This document shows, in pieces, positions 55,438 to 64,000 of a DNA stretch of 64,000 nucleotides (its first letter is position 1; each line of letters starts with the position of its first letter). Below the pieces are notes generated by a model. That model was given only the letters and a program-made list of their open reading frames with translations. It searched no databases and had not been told where the DNA came from. Source of the stretch: QFOX01 sp033763655. GTDB taxonomy: Bacteria; Pseudomonadota; Alphaproteobacteria; Rickettsiales; UBA3002. Position numbers and translations under genes: made by a program. Location: assembly GCA_033763655.1 (NCBI GenBank), contig JANRKD010000027.1:62001-126000 (forward strand). The letters run 5' to 3'.

Positions 55438-56598
55438 ATGGAGGGCATCAGAGTGCATAGAGCGCAACAGGCGGCCGGCTCGGCCATGAATATCACGCGC
55501 GAGGATATCGAGGCGCTGGTACGCGAGCCGTCGCCCGCGATGCGCCAGCGCATCTGCGAGAAAATCTCCGGCGGCTACAATGCCGGGGTGTATACCGAAA
55601 ACGAGATGCGGCTGGCGAACGAGATTTTTCGCCTGCTGCTCAAGGATACGGAAATGAAAGTGCGCCTGCTGATGGCGGACACATTGAAATCGAACATGCA
55701 GGTGCCGCACGATATTATCTGGGCGCTGGCCAACGACCGTCAGGAAATCGCGGTGCCGGTGTTGCAGCACTCGCATGTGCTCAGCGAGGATGATTTAATC
55801 GCGATTGTGCAGGCGACGCGCGAGCACCCCAAATTAAAGGCGGTGGCGCAGCGTGAAAGCATTTCACGCCCGCTGTCGCATGCGCTGGTGGAAAAACGTG
55901 ACCGTGAAATTACCCGCACGCTGCTTGGCAACAAAGGGGCGGCGCTGGCGGATACCAGCATCGACCTGATGCTTGAGGAGTTCGCGCGCGACCATTCCAT
56001 ACTCGAAGAGCTGGTGCTGCGCGGCGGGCTGCCGTATGAATTTGCCGAACGCCTGTTTGCCTCGGTGTCCGATGCGCTGAAAAAGCAGATGACCCGCAAA
56101 TACCGCATGAACCGGCATGTGGTGGAAGAGGTCACGGTCGCCGCCCGCGAAACGGCGATGCTGCAGTTTATTTCGCCCTGGATGAGCCAGAACGACATCA
56201 ACCATCTGGTCGAGGAAATGCACCGGAATAAGCGGCTGAGCGACTCGGTGATTATCCGTTCGCTGTGCATCGGCGATTTGCGCTTTTTCGAGACGGCGAT
56301 TGCCCGCCGTGTCGGTATTCCCGCGAGCAACGCGCGCCTCCTGTTGATCGACCCCGGCCCGCTTGGCTTCAAGGCGCTGTATGACTCCTCGGGCCTGCCC
56401 GCTTCTTTTTACGAGGCCGTTCACGTCATGCTGCGGCTGGCGCTCGAGGAAACGCGCTACGGCGATTACCGCACCAATGATTTCGGGGCGATGATGGTGG
56501 CAAAAATCCGTTCGGCGGGCTATGATCGCAGCATCGAGAACATGGAAACCCTGTTGCAACTGGTCGGGCGGGCGATTCATGAACCCAAGCTCCACTAG
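55438..56598 (+). CDS. DUF2336 domain protein 1 (386 aa)
   Basis: Soluble, all-helical HEAT-like protein of the alphaproteobacterial DUF2336 family (PF10098). N-terminal NITREDIEALVREPSPAMRQ, FRLLLKDTEMKVRLLMADTL, VPVLQHSHVLSEDDLIAIVQ, and the C-terminal domain with IRSLCIGDLRFFETAIARRV and IPASNARLLLIDPGPLGF. The family has no assigned biochemical function; several members occur near two-component and cell-cycle genes. The start may instead be the ATG at 55486. It overlaps the paralogue downstream by 20 bp. Confidence 0.88.
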   Translation: MEGIRVHRAQQAAGSAMNITREDIEALVREPSPAMRQRICEKISGGYNAGVYTENEMRLANEIFRLLLKDTEMKVRLLMADTLKSNMQVPHDIIWALANDRQEIAVPVLQHSHVLSEDDLIAIVQATREHPKLKAVAQRESISRPLSHALVEKRDREITRTLLGNKGAALADTSIDLMLEEFARDHSILEELVLRGGLPYEFAERLFASVSDALKKQMTRKYRMNRHVVEEVTVAARETAMLQFISPWMSQNDINHLVEEMHRNKRLSDSVIIRSLCIGDLRFFETAIARRVGIPASNARLLLIDPGPLGFKALYDSSGLPASFYEAVHVMLRLALEETRYGDYRTNDFGAMMVAKIRSAGYDRSIENMETLLQLVGRAIHEPKLH

Positions 56599-57727
56599 CG
56601 CACAGCCCATGGCAGCGGATGTCATCCTCACGCCGATGGACGTGGAGCGGTTGCTGCGCGACGATTCGCCCGATTCGCGCGCGAGCGTGCTCGAAAAAAT
56701 CGTGCAGGGCTATAATGCAGCGAATTTCCGTGGCCGCGAGCGCGACATTGCCGAGCAGGTATTCCGCCTGCTGATGAAGGATGTGGCGCTGCGGGTGCGC
56801 GAGACGCTGGCGGAACGCATCAAGGACAACGCGGATGTCCCCCGCGATATTGTGCTGCATCTGGCGAACGATGTCGAATCGGTGGCGGGGCCCGTGCTGG
56901 TCAGTAGCGTGGTGCTTTCCGATGCCGACCTGGTCGAGATTGTCGAAAAAAGCCACGATATGGGCAAGCTGCTGGCCATTACGCAGCGCGAGGCGGTCTC
57001 GCCACGGGTGAGCGACGCGCTGGTCGAAACGCGTTATGCGCAGGTGATGCAGTCGTTGCTGTCGAACGAGGGGGCAACCATCAGCGACCGTGCGTTTGAG
57101 AAAATCGCCGAGGATTTCCGTGGCGATGACGGCGTGATGACGGCCCTGTCGAAGAAACCGAAACTGCCGATTACGGTGGTCGAGCGGATTATCACGCAGG
57201 TGAGCAGCGCCGTGGCGGAGGAGCTGAAAGGCCGCTACCAGCTCAGCGATAGTGATCTGGCCGGGAATGCCAGCCATGCGCGCGAGGATTTCATGGTGCG
57301 GCTGCTCGAAAATCAGCTCCCTGATGATGAGATCGAGGCGCTGGTGGTGCAGATGGCGCGCGAGGAACGGCTGACCCCGTCGATTGTGATGACCGCGCTG
57401 TGCCGGGGGCAACTGATGTTCTTTACGACGGCACTGGCGCAATTTGCCGGCATCCCCGTGGCCAACGCCAGGCGGCTGGTGGCCGACCGTGGCGCGCATG
57501 GTTTCAACGGGCTGTACGAAAAATCGGGCCTGCCGGATTCGATGATGGATGCGGTGCGCCTGCTGCTGCGCGCCGTGCAGGATATGGCAAGCGACGGGGC
57601 TATTCCCGGTTCGATGCTCTATGCCAACCGCCTTGCCGAGCGGGTGATTGGTGCGGCGGGTGCGCAACCCGTCGAATACCTGCCGTATTTTATCGCCCTC
57701 GTGCGCCAGAATCCACAGCGCCATTAG
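56579..57727 (+). CDS. DUF2336 domain protein 2 (382 aa)
   Basis: Paralogue of the preceding gene with the same block order: LTPMDVERLLRDDSPDSRAS, FRLLMKDVALRVRETLAERI, VLVSSVVLSDADLVEIVEKS, MTALCRGQLMFFTTALAQFA and IPVANARRLVADRGAHGF. Start 56579 overlaps the first gene by 20 bp; an alternative start is 56609 (MAADVIL). Tandem arrangement with coupling suggests a heteromeric pair. Followed 50 bp later by nadK. Confidence 0.88.
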   Translation: MNPSSTSAQPMAADVILTPMDVERLLRDDSPDSRASVLEKIVQGYNAANFRGRERDIAEQVFRLLMKDVALRVRETLAERIKDNADVPRDIVLHLANDVESVAGPVLVSSVVLSDADLVEIVEKSHDMGKLLAITQREAVSPRVSDALVETRYAQVMQSLLSNEGATISDRAFEKIAEDFRGDDGVMTALSKKPKLPITVVERIITQVSSAVAEELKGRYQLSDSDLAGNASHAREDFMVRLLENQLPDDEIEALVVQMAREERLTPSIVMTALCRGQLMFFTTALAQFAGIPVANARRLVADRGAHGFNGLYEKSGLPDSMMDAVRLLLRAVQDMASDGAIPGSMLYANRLAERVIGAAGAQPVEYLPYFIALVRQNPQRH

Positions 57728-57777
57728 GCGGCGTTTTGCCTATTGTCTGCACCCGGCTCTCCTGCTAGCGTGCGGCG

Positions 57778-58560
57778 ATGGAAATGACGACCCGCATTGC
57801 CTGTCTTGCTGATGATTCGCCCAAGGCGCAGGCGGCCTATGCCGAACTGTCAAAATCCCACACCTTCCTCGATATTGCGGGCAAGCGCACCAAGCCCGAC
57901 GTGATTGTGGCACTTGGCGGCGACGGGTTCATGCTGCAGGTGCTGCACAAATACATGCACCGCAATATCCCGGTCTATGGCATGAATTGCGGCTCAGTCG
58001 GCTTCCTGCTCAACAGCTACCATGCGGATCACCTCCCCGCGCGCATTGCGGCGGCACGGCGGGCGACGCTGCACCCGCTGGTGATGTATGCGCGCACGCG
58101 CGATGGTCGCGAGCGGCAGGAGCTGGCGATTAACGAAGTGTCACTGTTTCGCGAAAGTCGGCAGGCGGCCAAGCTGCGTATTTCGATTGACCATGTGGTG
58201 CGCGTCAGCGACCTGGTGGCGGACGGGATTCTGGTTTCGACCCCGGCCGGCTCGACCGCCTATAATTTTTCCGCCGGCGGGCCGATTATTCCACTCAATG
58301 GCGGGTTACTGGCGCTGACGCCGATTGCACCCTTCCGCCCCCGGCGCTGGCGCGGCGCGCTGCTGAACCATCAGTCGAGCATCACGTTTGAAGTGCTTGA
58401 GGCCGATAAGCGCCCGGTTAGCGCGGTCGCCGATTTTACCGAGGTGCGCGACGTGGTCAGTGTGTCGGTTTTCGAGGATCGCAACATCGCCCTGTCGCTG
58501 CTGTTCGACCCCGAGCATAATCTTGAAGAGCGTATTACCAGTGAACAATTCAGTTTTTAG
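57778..58560 (+). CDS. nadK: NAD kinase
   Basis: Phosphorylates NAD to NADP. 260 aa with VIVALGGDGFMLQVLH (Asp49 of GGDG), YGMNCGSVGFLLN, AINEVSLFRES and the substrate loop VSTPAGSTAYNFSAGGPIIP. LALTPIAPFRPR follows. Cytosolic. Downstream genes follow closely (EamA transporter 7 bp later), so it may share their transcript. Confidence 0.97.
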   Translation: MEMTTRIACLADDSPKAQAAYAELSKSHTFLDIAGKRTKPDVIVALGGDGFMLQVLHKYMHRNIPVYGMNCGSVGFLLNSYHADHLPARIAAARRATLHPLVMYARTRDGRERQELAINEVSLFRESRQAAKLRISIDHVVRVSDLVADGILVSTPAGSTAYNFSAGGPIIPLNGGLLALTPIAPFRPRRWRGALLNHQSSITFEVLEADKRPVSAVADFTEVRDVVSVSVFEDRNIALSLLFDPEHNLEERITSEQFSF

Positions 58561-58567
58561 GAGTGTT

Positions 58568-59545
58568 ATGAACCAGCGCCACGAAACCACGATTGCCATT
58601 TTGATGTTCATGGGTGTGCTGCTGGGGAATGTGGTTATCTTTACGATTGTGCCGTTCCTGAGCGCGCCCGATTTGGTGGGCTTGCGCGTTTCCGCCGGAC
58701 AGGCGCTCGGGCTGCTCGCGGCGGATGCGCCCGCACCTGCGCCTATCCACGCCTTCCAGATTATGCTGTGCTACAGTATCATCGCCACCGGCTGCATGCT
58801 GCCATGGGCGATTAAACAGGGCCGCGCGGGCCTCGCCACGCAACGCAAAAAAGCCTACATCGCGCGCGGGTTTCTCGAATACGGCTCGTTCACCCTGTCG
58901 TTTTTCTCGCTTGGCTTTCTCGGCGAGAATTTTACCCTGCCGATGCATACGGCGCTCAACTTCGTCACCCCCATTTTCGCGACGCTCGCCACCATCCTCA
59001 TCCTCAAGGAACGCAGCCACCTGCATACCTGGATTGCGCTGCTGGCCGGGGTGGCGGGGGTGCTGATTATCACGCGGCCAGGCATGTTGCCGCTCAGCCC
59101 CGGGGTCTTTTATGTGTTGGGGGCGGCGCTCGGGTTCTCGCTCTGTGGGGTGGTCATCAAGCTGTTATGTCGCACCGAATCGTCGCGCCATATCGCGTTT
59201 TACATGCTTGCCACCACCACCGTGCTGGCACTGCCAGCAGGCATCAGCCATTGGAGAAACCCGGGGGTCGACGGCTGGTTCTGGCTGGGGCTGATCGGGG
59301 TAATCGCCTACCTGCAGCAGGTCTATGTTGCCAAGGCGATTTCGAAAGTGCCGTTCATGGTGCTGATTCCGATCAATTTCGTGTCGCTGCTGTTTGCCAC
59401 GGTGATGTCGTATTTTGTTTATGCAAAACTCATCGACCAGTGGACGCTGCTCGGCGCGGTGATTATTCTCGCCGGGACGATTTACAACGCCAACCGCAAC
59501 CGCAACATCGCCACGCGCGAGGCGCAGGTGGCGGCGACGGTATAA
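58568..59545 (+). CDS. EamA/DMT-family transporter
   Basis: 325 aa from the ATG at 58568 (AGGAG ribosome binding site). Ten hydrophobic helices in two EamA repeats. FLEYGSFTLSFFSLGFLGEN and NFVTPIFATLATILILKERS end the first repeat, IPINFVSLLFATVMSYFVYA is in the second. The C-terminal tail NRNRNIATREAQ is basic. Family members export or import small metabolites; the substrate cannot be told. It lies between nadK and a glycosyltransferase on the same strand. Confidence 0.88.
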   Translation: MNQRHETTIAILMFMGVLLGNVVIFTIVPFLSAPDLVGLRVSAGQALGLLAADAPAPAPIHAFQIMLCYSIIATGCMLPWAIKQGRAGLATQRKKAYIARGFLEYGSFTLSFFSLGFLGENFTLPMHTALNFVTPIFATLATILILKERSHLHTWIALLAGVAGVLIITRPGMLPLSPGVFYVLGAALGFSLCGVVIKLLCRTESSRHIAFYMLATTTVLALPAGISHWRNPGVDGWFWLGLIGVIAYLQQVYVAKAISKVPFMVLIPINFVSLLFATVMSYFVYAKLIDQWTLLGAVIILAGTIYNANRNRNIATREAQVAATV

Positions 59546-59548
59546 CCG

Positions 59549-60844
59549 TTGAACCTGCTTTTCATCCACCCCAATATGCCCGGCCAGTATAAGCATCTGG
59601 CGCGGGCGTTCGGGGCGGAGGGCGGCCACCGCATCTATTTCATCACCAAGCACAAGAGCGCGGAAATTGCAGGCGTCACCCGCATCACCTACGGCATGCC
59701 GAAGCTCGATGCGCCACCGCCGAGCCATCGCTATCTGGCCACCGCCACGCGCGGGGTGATGCAGGGGCAGCAGGTCTGGCGGGTCTGCCGCCAGTTGCAG
59801 CGGCGCGAAAATTTTACACCCGAGATTATCATCTGCCATCCCGGCTGGGGCGACGCCCTGTTTCTCCGTGAGATTTTTCCGCAGGCGAAAATCCTCAGCT
59901 TTTTCGAGTTTTATTACCATGCGCATGGCGCCGATGTCGGGTTCGAAGAGCCGGCGACGGCGGATGATGCCGCCCGCATCCGCATGAAAAACGTCATCAA
60001 CCTGATGAGCCTTGAACAGGCCGATTGGGGCATCACCCCGACCGTCTGGCAATGGAGCGTCCACCCGAAGGATTTCGCGCATAAGCTCAGTGTGCTGCAT
60101 GATGGGGTGGATGTGGAGATTTGCCGTCCCGACCCCGAGGCGATTTTCACCTTGCCGAACGGCAGAACCTTCCGCGCGGGCGACGAGGTTGTCACCTATG
60201 TTGCGCGCAATTTCGAGCCGTATCGCGGTTTTTCGACCTTCATGCACGCGGCGGAAATCCTGCTGCGCGACCGCCCGAACCTGCATATTGTTGCGGTCGG
60301 CGCCGACAGCGTCAGCTATGGCCGCAAAGCGCCCGACGGCAAAACCTACCGCCAGATTTTAAGCGAAGAAGTGCACCTGCCCGAGGCGCGCATGCATTTT
60401 GTCGGGACGCTGGCTTATGCGGATCTCATCCGCCTGTTTCAGGTCAGCGCGGCGCATCTCTACCTCACCTATCCGTTTGTGCTGTCATGGTCGATGCTGG
60501 AGGCGATGGCCGCCGGTGTGGCGCTGGTGGCGAGCGATACCAAACCGGTGCGCGAGGTGGTCGAGCACGGGGTGAACGGGATGCGGGTCGATTTTTTCTC
60601 ACCCGCCGAGGTGGCGGCCACCGTCAGCCGGTTGCTCGACGACCCGCAGCGCAATGCCGCGATGCGTGCCGCTGCGCGGGCGACGGTGGTCGGGCGGTTT
60701 GCGCTGGCGAATCTGTTGCCGCTGCATATGCAGTTAGTGCGTGAGGTTGCCGCAGGTCAGATACCGCCGCCGGTGGCCGAAAAAATCAAGGCCATAAGCC
60801 TGATTGCGCCCTATGCGCAGGCGATGTGGCAGGCGAATTCCTGA
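59549..60844 (+). CDS. Family 4 glycosyltransferase
   Basis: 431 aa from a TTG start 3 bp after the transporter stop. MNLLFIHPNMPGQYKHLARA is the usual N-terminus of this GT4 group. The first domain has ITYGMPKLDAPPPSHRYLA and HPGWGDALFLREIFPQAKIL. The GT-B second domain has VLHDGVDVEICRP, VTYVARNFEPYRGFSTFMHA, FVGTLAYADLIRLFQVSAAH and SMLEAMAAGVALVASDTKPV, including the E-x7-E-like retaining signature region. Probably builds a surface polysaccharide; acceptor unknown. Confidence 0.92.
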   Translation: MNLLFIHPNMPGQYKHLARAFGAEGGHRIYFITKHKSAEIAGVTRITYGMPKLDAPPPSHRYLATATRGVMQGQQVWRVCRQLQRRENFTPEIIICHPGWGDALFLREIFPQAKILSFFEFYYHAHGADVGFEEPATADDAARIRMKNVINLMSLEQADWGITPTVWQWSVHPKDFAHKLSVLHDGVDVEICRPDPEAIFTLPNGRTFRAGDEVVTYVARNFEPYRGFSTFMHAAEILLRDRPNLHIVAVGADSVSYGRKAPDGKTYRQILSEEVHLPEARMHFVGTLAYADLIRLFQVSAAHLYLTYPFVLSWSMLEAMAAGVALVASDTKPVREVVEHGVNGMRVDFFSPAEVAATVSRLLDDPQRNAAMRAAARATVVGRFALANLLPLHMQLVREVAAGQIPPPVAEKIKAISLIAPYAQAMWQANS

Positions 60845-60859
60845 GCTGTGTCGGAGGCG

Positions 60860-62314
60860 CTACTGGTCGTGGAAGGCGCGGCCAAACGAGGCGCGAATCG
60901 GCTGCATAATGTAGGAAAGCATGGTGCGGTTGCCGGTGACAATCAGCACGTCGGCGGGCATGCCGGAAGTGAGCGTGATGCCACGGCCCAGCGCCGCGAT
61001 TTCCTGCTGCGGGATTTCAATCCGCGCGATGTAATAGCTCTCGCCGGTGTTTTTGTCGTCGAAACGGTCGGCGGCGATGGTCAGCACCTTGCCTTTAATC
61101 GGGCGCAGGTAGCGGCTTTTGAACGCGGTCAGGCGCACTTGCGCAATAAGGCCCGCCTGCACCACGTCCACATCCTCAATCGCCACGCGCGCCTCGACAA
61201 TCAGCCGGTCATCGCTGGGCACCAGATACATCAGCGTTTCGCCGGGGCGCACGACGCCGCCAATGGTGTGGATGCTCAGCCCGGTGATGGTGCCCGCCAG
61301 CGGCGCGGTGATTTCCACCCGCCGCGCCACATCCGAGGTTGAGCGCGCCTGCTCCTCAAGGCTCGAGAGCTGCACCTGCGTGTCTTTCAGCTCGGCGATG
61401 ATCCGGTTCAGCGCGTCGTTTTTGAGGTTGAGGATGGTGGTTTTTGATTCGCTGATTGTCTGGTTGGCGCGGCTGATGAGCGCCTGTGCCTGCCCTCGCT
61501 GGCCGACAAGATCCGCCTGTTGCCGTTGCAGCGCCAGCAGGCGCGGTTTGGTGGCGTTGCCGCTGGCCAGCAGCCCCTGCACCACGGCGATTTCCTGTGC
61601 GAGCAGGTTAATCTGCGTCGAGGCGGCGCTCACCTGATCGCGCAGCCCGCGTATCTCGTCGCCGCTTTGCGCCGCCCGCTGGTTGAGGACGCTGATTTGC
61701 CCCTCCATCGCCGCGCGGCGGGTGGCAAAGAGGCGACGCTGGGTTTCGAGCGCCTCTTTCACTTTCGGATTGGAGGATTCCTGTGTCAGATATTCGGTGG
61801 GAAAGCTGATGGCATCTTTTCCGTCGCGCTCGGCGATGAGGCGGGCCTCGCTGGCCTTGGCGGCGAGATAATCCCCAAGCACCTGGTCGCGCCGCGCTTT
61901 TGCATTGGTGCTGTCGAGCCGGATCAGCGGTTGGCCGAGGGTGACGCTGTCGCCGTCGCGCACGAGGATTTCCTTGACGATGCCGCCTTCGAGATGCTGG
62001 ATTTCCTTGCGGCTGGATTCGCTGGCGACGCGCCCGGGTGCAATCGCTCCCGAGGCAAGCGGCACCAGCGTCGCCCACAGGCCGAAAACCCCGAAGAGGA
62101 GGAACATCAACACCAGCCCGATAAAAATGGTGGGCCGTGCGCGCTGGTCGGGCGCGGCAGGGTTGCCGGCATCATACGGCAGCAGGCGCGCGGCGGCGAT
62201 ATCGAGCCAGTGGGTGGCCCGGCGCAGCAGGGCAATTTCGCGCCGCCCACGGGTGCGTGGGGTACGCGGCCCGGCGCCCGGCGGCACCGCAGGCAAAGGG
62301 TGCGGGCGGCTCAT
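60860..62314 (-). CDS. Type I secretion membrane fusion protein (HlyD family)
   Basis: 484 aa periplasmic adaptor linking the ABC exporter to an outer membrane channel. One helix (about residues 62-85, IFIGLVLMFLLFGVFGLWA), lipoyl half IQHLEGGIVKEILVRDGDSV, long coiled coils (residues 130-320), beta-barrel part with APLAGTITGLSIHTIGGVV, and C-terminal GMPADVLIVTGNRTMLSYIM, RPIRASF-like end. PrtE/HlyD pattern. Its start overlaps the ABC gene stop by 4 bp. A TolC-type gene and substrates are not in the window. Confidence 0.94.
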   Translation of the reverse strand: MSRPHPLPAVPPGAGPRTPRTRGRREIALLRRATHWLDIAAARLLPYDAGNPAAPDQRARPTIFIGLVLMFLLFGVFGLWATLVPLASGAIAPGRVASESSRKEIQHLEGGIVKEILVRDGDSVTLGQPLIRLDSTNAKARRDQVLGDYLAAKASEARLIAERDGKDAISFPTEYLTQESSNPKVKEALETQRRLFATRRAAMEGQISVLNQRAAQSGDEIRGLRDQVSAASTQINLLAQEIAVVQGLLASGNATKPRLLALQRQQADLVGQRGQAQALISRANQTISESKTTILNLKNDALNRIIAELKDTQVQLSSLEEQARSTSDVARRVEITAPLAGTITGLSIHTIGGVVRPGETLMYLVPSDDRLIVEARVAIEDVDVVQAGLIAQVRLTAFKSRYLRPIKGKVLTIAADRFDDKNTGESYYIARIEIPQQEIAALGRGITLTSGMPADVLIVTGNRTMLSYIMQPIRASFGRAFHDQ

Positions 62315-64000
62315 GCCTCCCCCCCTTGCGCGAGTTGGCGCGGCGGCGAAAAGCGACCGAGGATTTCCTCACGCGGGCCGATGGCCTCGATGCCACCCGC
62401 TTTAAGCACCAGGATTTTATCGACCGTGGCAAGAATGCTGGGCCGGTGGGCGATGATCACGGTGGTGATGTTGGCTTTTTTCAGTTGCCGGATGGTGTGC
62501 ATCAGGGCGCGTTCGCCGTCGCCGTCGAGGTTGCTGTTCGGTTCGTCGAGGATGACCAGACGCGGGTTGCCAAACAGCGCCCGCGCCAGCCCGATACGTT
62601 GTTTCTGGCCGGGGGAAAGCACGGTGTTGCCGGGGACATACACCGTGTCGTAGCCGTTTTCGAATTGCAGCACGAGGTGGTGGACGCCCGCTTTTTGCGC
62701 TGCTTCGATAATTTTCTCATCGGGAATATCGGGCAGCAGGCGGGCGATGTTGAACTTCAGGCTGCCCGCGAACAGATCCACCTGCTGCGGCAGGTAGCCG
62801 ATATATTGCCCGACTTCGGCGCGCCCCCAGCGGAACAGCTCCGCCCCATCGAGCCGCACGGTGCCCATGGTGGGCAGGAAAACCCCGGCAAGGGCCTTGC
62901 CCAGTGTCGATTTCCCTGCCGCGCTCGGCCCGATGATGCCAAGGCTCTCGCCCGGCTGCAGCTCGAAGTTGATGTTGCGTAAGGTGGGGTTGGACGGTTT
63001 GCCGAAACTGAGATAGAGGCCCTCGACAGTGAGGCGGCCCTTGGGCACAGGCAGCACGGTCGAACCCGCCGGCGGCACGATGTTGCGCATCAGCAGGGTG
63101 AGGCGGTGGTAGGCATCGCGCGCGCCGATGAGCTGTTTCCACAGGCCAATCGCATTATCGAACGGTGACAGCGTGCGCTGGATGAGGATGGAAGCGGCAA
63201 TCAGCCCGCCGGCGGAAAGCTGGTCTTTCAGCGCCAGCCAGGCGCCAATGGCAATGACCGAAACCTGCAGCAATAAACGCAGCGCGCGGGTGACGCCGTT
63301 GATAATGGCGGCACGTTGCTGGGCGATGTCCTGCAGCGCGAGGCCGCGCCGGGTATCTGCCTCCCAGTTGGTGACGACGGCGTCGTTCATCCCCATGGCG
63401 CAGATGGCCTCGGCGCTGCGGCCAATCGCATCGGCCCCGAGGGCGGCCTCGACCGATTTCTCGGTCGCCCGCAGCAGGACTTTGCGCGTCGCGTATTCGT
63501 TGATGATTGCACTCGTGGATAAGATGAGGACGCCGAGTACGGCGATAAAGCCGAGGATGGGGTTGATGAGGTAGATGACAAACACGAACAGCAGCGACCA
63601 GGGAATATCCATCGCGGTGGGGGTGGCGAGGGCGACAAAGTTTTTGATGGTCATCAGGTCGCGCTGGTGCTGCCCGGCGAAGGGCGCGCCGGTCTGCGCC
63701 GCCTGCTCGATTGAGATGCGCAGCAATTTCGGGGCGACGGTGCGCTCCAGCCATTCGACCACGCGGGCGATGACGCCGGCGCGCACCGCATACAGCGCGC
63801 CGTAAAACGCATAGCCGATGAGGACAACAAAGGTCAGGCCAAGCAGGGTTTCCACCGAACGGGTGGTGAACACGCGGTCGAACACCTGCATGGAATAAAT
63901 CGGTTGCAGCAGCGAGAGCGCATTGACCGCAAACGAGAAAAGAAAAATGTAGCCCATCGCGCGTTTGCTGGCCAGCAGCGCGGCAGAAAGTTCGGTCGGG
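62311..64000 (-). CDS. Type I secretion ABC exporter (PrtD type), 5' end outside window
   Basis: Reads open to the window edge; at least 562 codons are seen. Transmembrane domain with NALSLLQPIYSMQVFDRVFT and TRSVETLLGLTFVVLIGYAF. ATPase domain has Walker A GPSAAGKSTLGKAL, signature LSPGQKQRIGLARALFG, Walker B RLVILDEPNSNLDGDGE and H-loop VIIAHRPS. This is the PrtD-like exporter without a C39 peptidase visible in the part seen. Exports repeat-rich or Gly-rich proteins with C-terminal signals in known systems. Its partner is the adjacent HlyD-type gene. Confidence 0.95.
   Translation of the reverse strand, partial: PTELSAALLASKRAMGYIFLFSFAVNALSLLQPIYSMQVFDRVFTTRSVETLLGLTFVVLIGYAFYGALYAVRAGVIARVVEWLERTVAPKLLRISIEQAAQTGAPFAGQHQRDLMTIKNFVALATPTAMDIPWSLLFVFVIYLINPILGFIAVLGVLILSTSAIINEYATRKVLLRATEKSVEAALGADAIGRSAEAICAMGMNDAVVTNWEADTRRGLALQDIAQQRAAIINGVTRALRLLLQVSVIAIGAWLALKDQLSAGGLIAASILIQRTLSPFDNAIGLWKQLIGARDAYHRLTLLMRNIVPPAGSTVLPVPKGRLTVEGLYLSFGKPSNPTLRNINFELQPGESLGIIGPSAAGKSTLGKALAGVFLPTMGTVRLDGAELFRWGRAEVGQYIGYLPQQVDLFAGSLKFNIARLLPDIPDEKIIEAAQKAGVHHLVLQFENGYDTVYVPGNTVLSPGQKQRIGLARALFGNPRLVILDEPNSNLDGDGERALMHTIRQLKKANITTVIIAHRPSILATVDKILVLKAGGIEAIGPREEILGRFSPPRQLAQGGEA

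Overview
This window is a GC-rich chromosomal segment of an alphaproteobacterium. The evidence is the ctaC-ctaD-ctaB-(two small proteins)-ctaG cytochrome oxidase cluster, a dnaK promoter of the alphaproteobacterial heat-shock type, two TTAA-N7-TTAA sites of the CtrA type, a phasin gene with repeated TGCATCGCA-type boxes, two DUF2336 genes, and an rvh-like VirB/VirD4 cluster. Family rank cannot be fixed from the sequence alone; a Micavibrio- or Rhodospirillales-like lineage is a guess.

Left part (1-13 kb): the minus-strand cytochrome c oxidase operon, then tldD, a secreted Ala/Pro-rich protein, four small plus-strand genes of unknown function (one with its ribosome binding site inside a 12-bp perfect stem), dapB, an AT-rich orphan gene, and dnaK-dnaJ. 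At 14.4-19.7 kb lies an operon of four large paralogous prepilin-like proteins. The last carries about eight Cys-rich tandem repeats and has its own CtrA-type box. No pilus assembly gene accompanies them.

Middle part (19.8-37 kb): a CAU tRNA, murA, an unknown gene, a repeat-filled gap, dcd, small unknown genes, tRNA-Thr, pth-rplY, uvrC, an SDR reductase, prs-proC, a phasin gene with promoter, operators and terminator, and a tightly overlapping minus-strand operon (flippase, mltA, smr, OmpR-type regulator, EnvZ-type kinase). Initiator tRNA-fMet follows at 37.2 kb.

Island and T4SS (37.3-50.7 kb): downstream of tRNA-fMet is an AT-richer integrative-element remnant (unknown 322-aa protein, AlpA-like HTH, primase). 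The primase is broken at about 39350 and joined head-on to a truncated lpxR-like gene. A minus-strand type IV secretion cluster follows: virB2, virB4, virB6, virB8, virB9, virB10, virB11 and virD4. No virB3, virB5, virB7 or relaxase gene was recognised. VirB4 has Arg in place of the Walker A Lys.

Right part (51-64 kb): RidA-like, unknown and EVE-domain genes; a membrane spermidine-synthase-like protein with the scoA/scoB CoA-transferase; a tandem pair of DUF2336 genes; NAD kinase; an EamA transporter; a GT4 glycosyltransferase; and a type I secretion pair (HlyD plus ABC exporter, cut by the window end).

Three kinds of repeated intergenic DNA recur: a roughly 28-bp hairpin with a conserved AT core (four copies, each just downstream of a minus-strand gene), twin-hairpin elements (three copies), and short-period tandem arrays (at least five loci).
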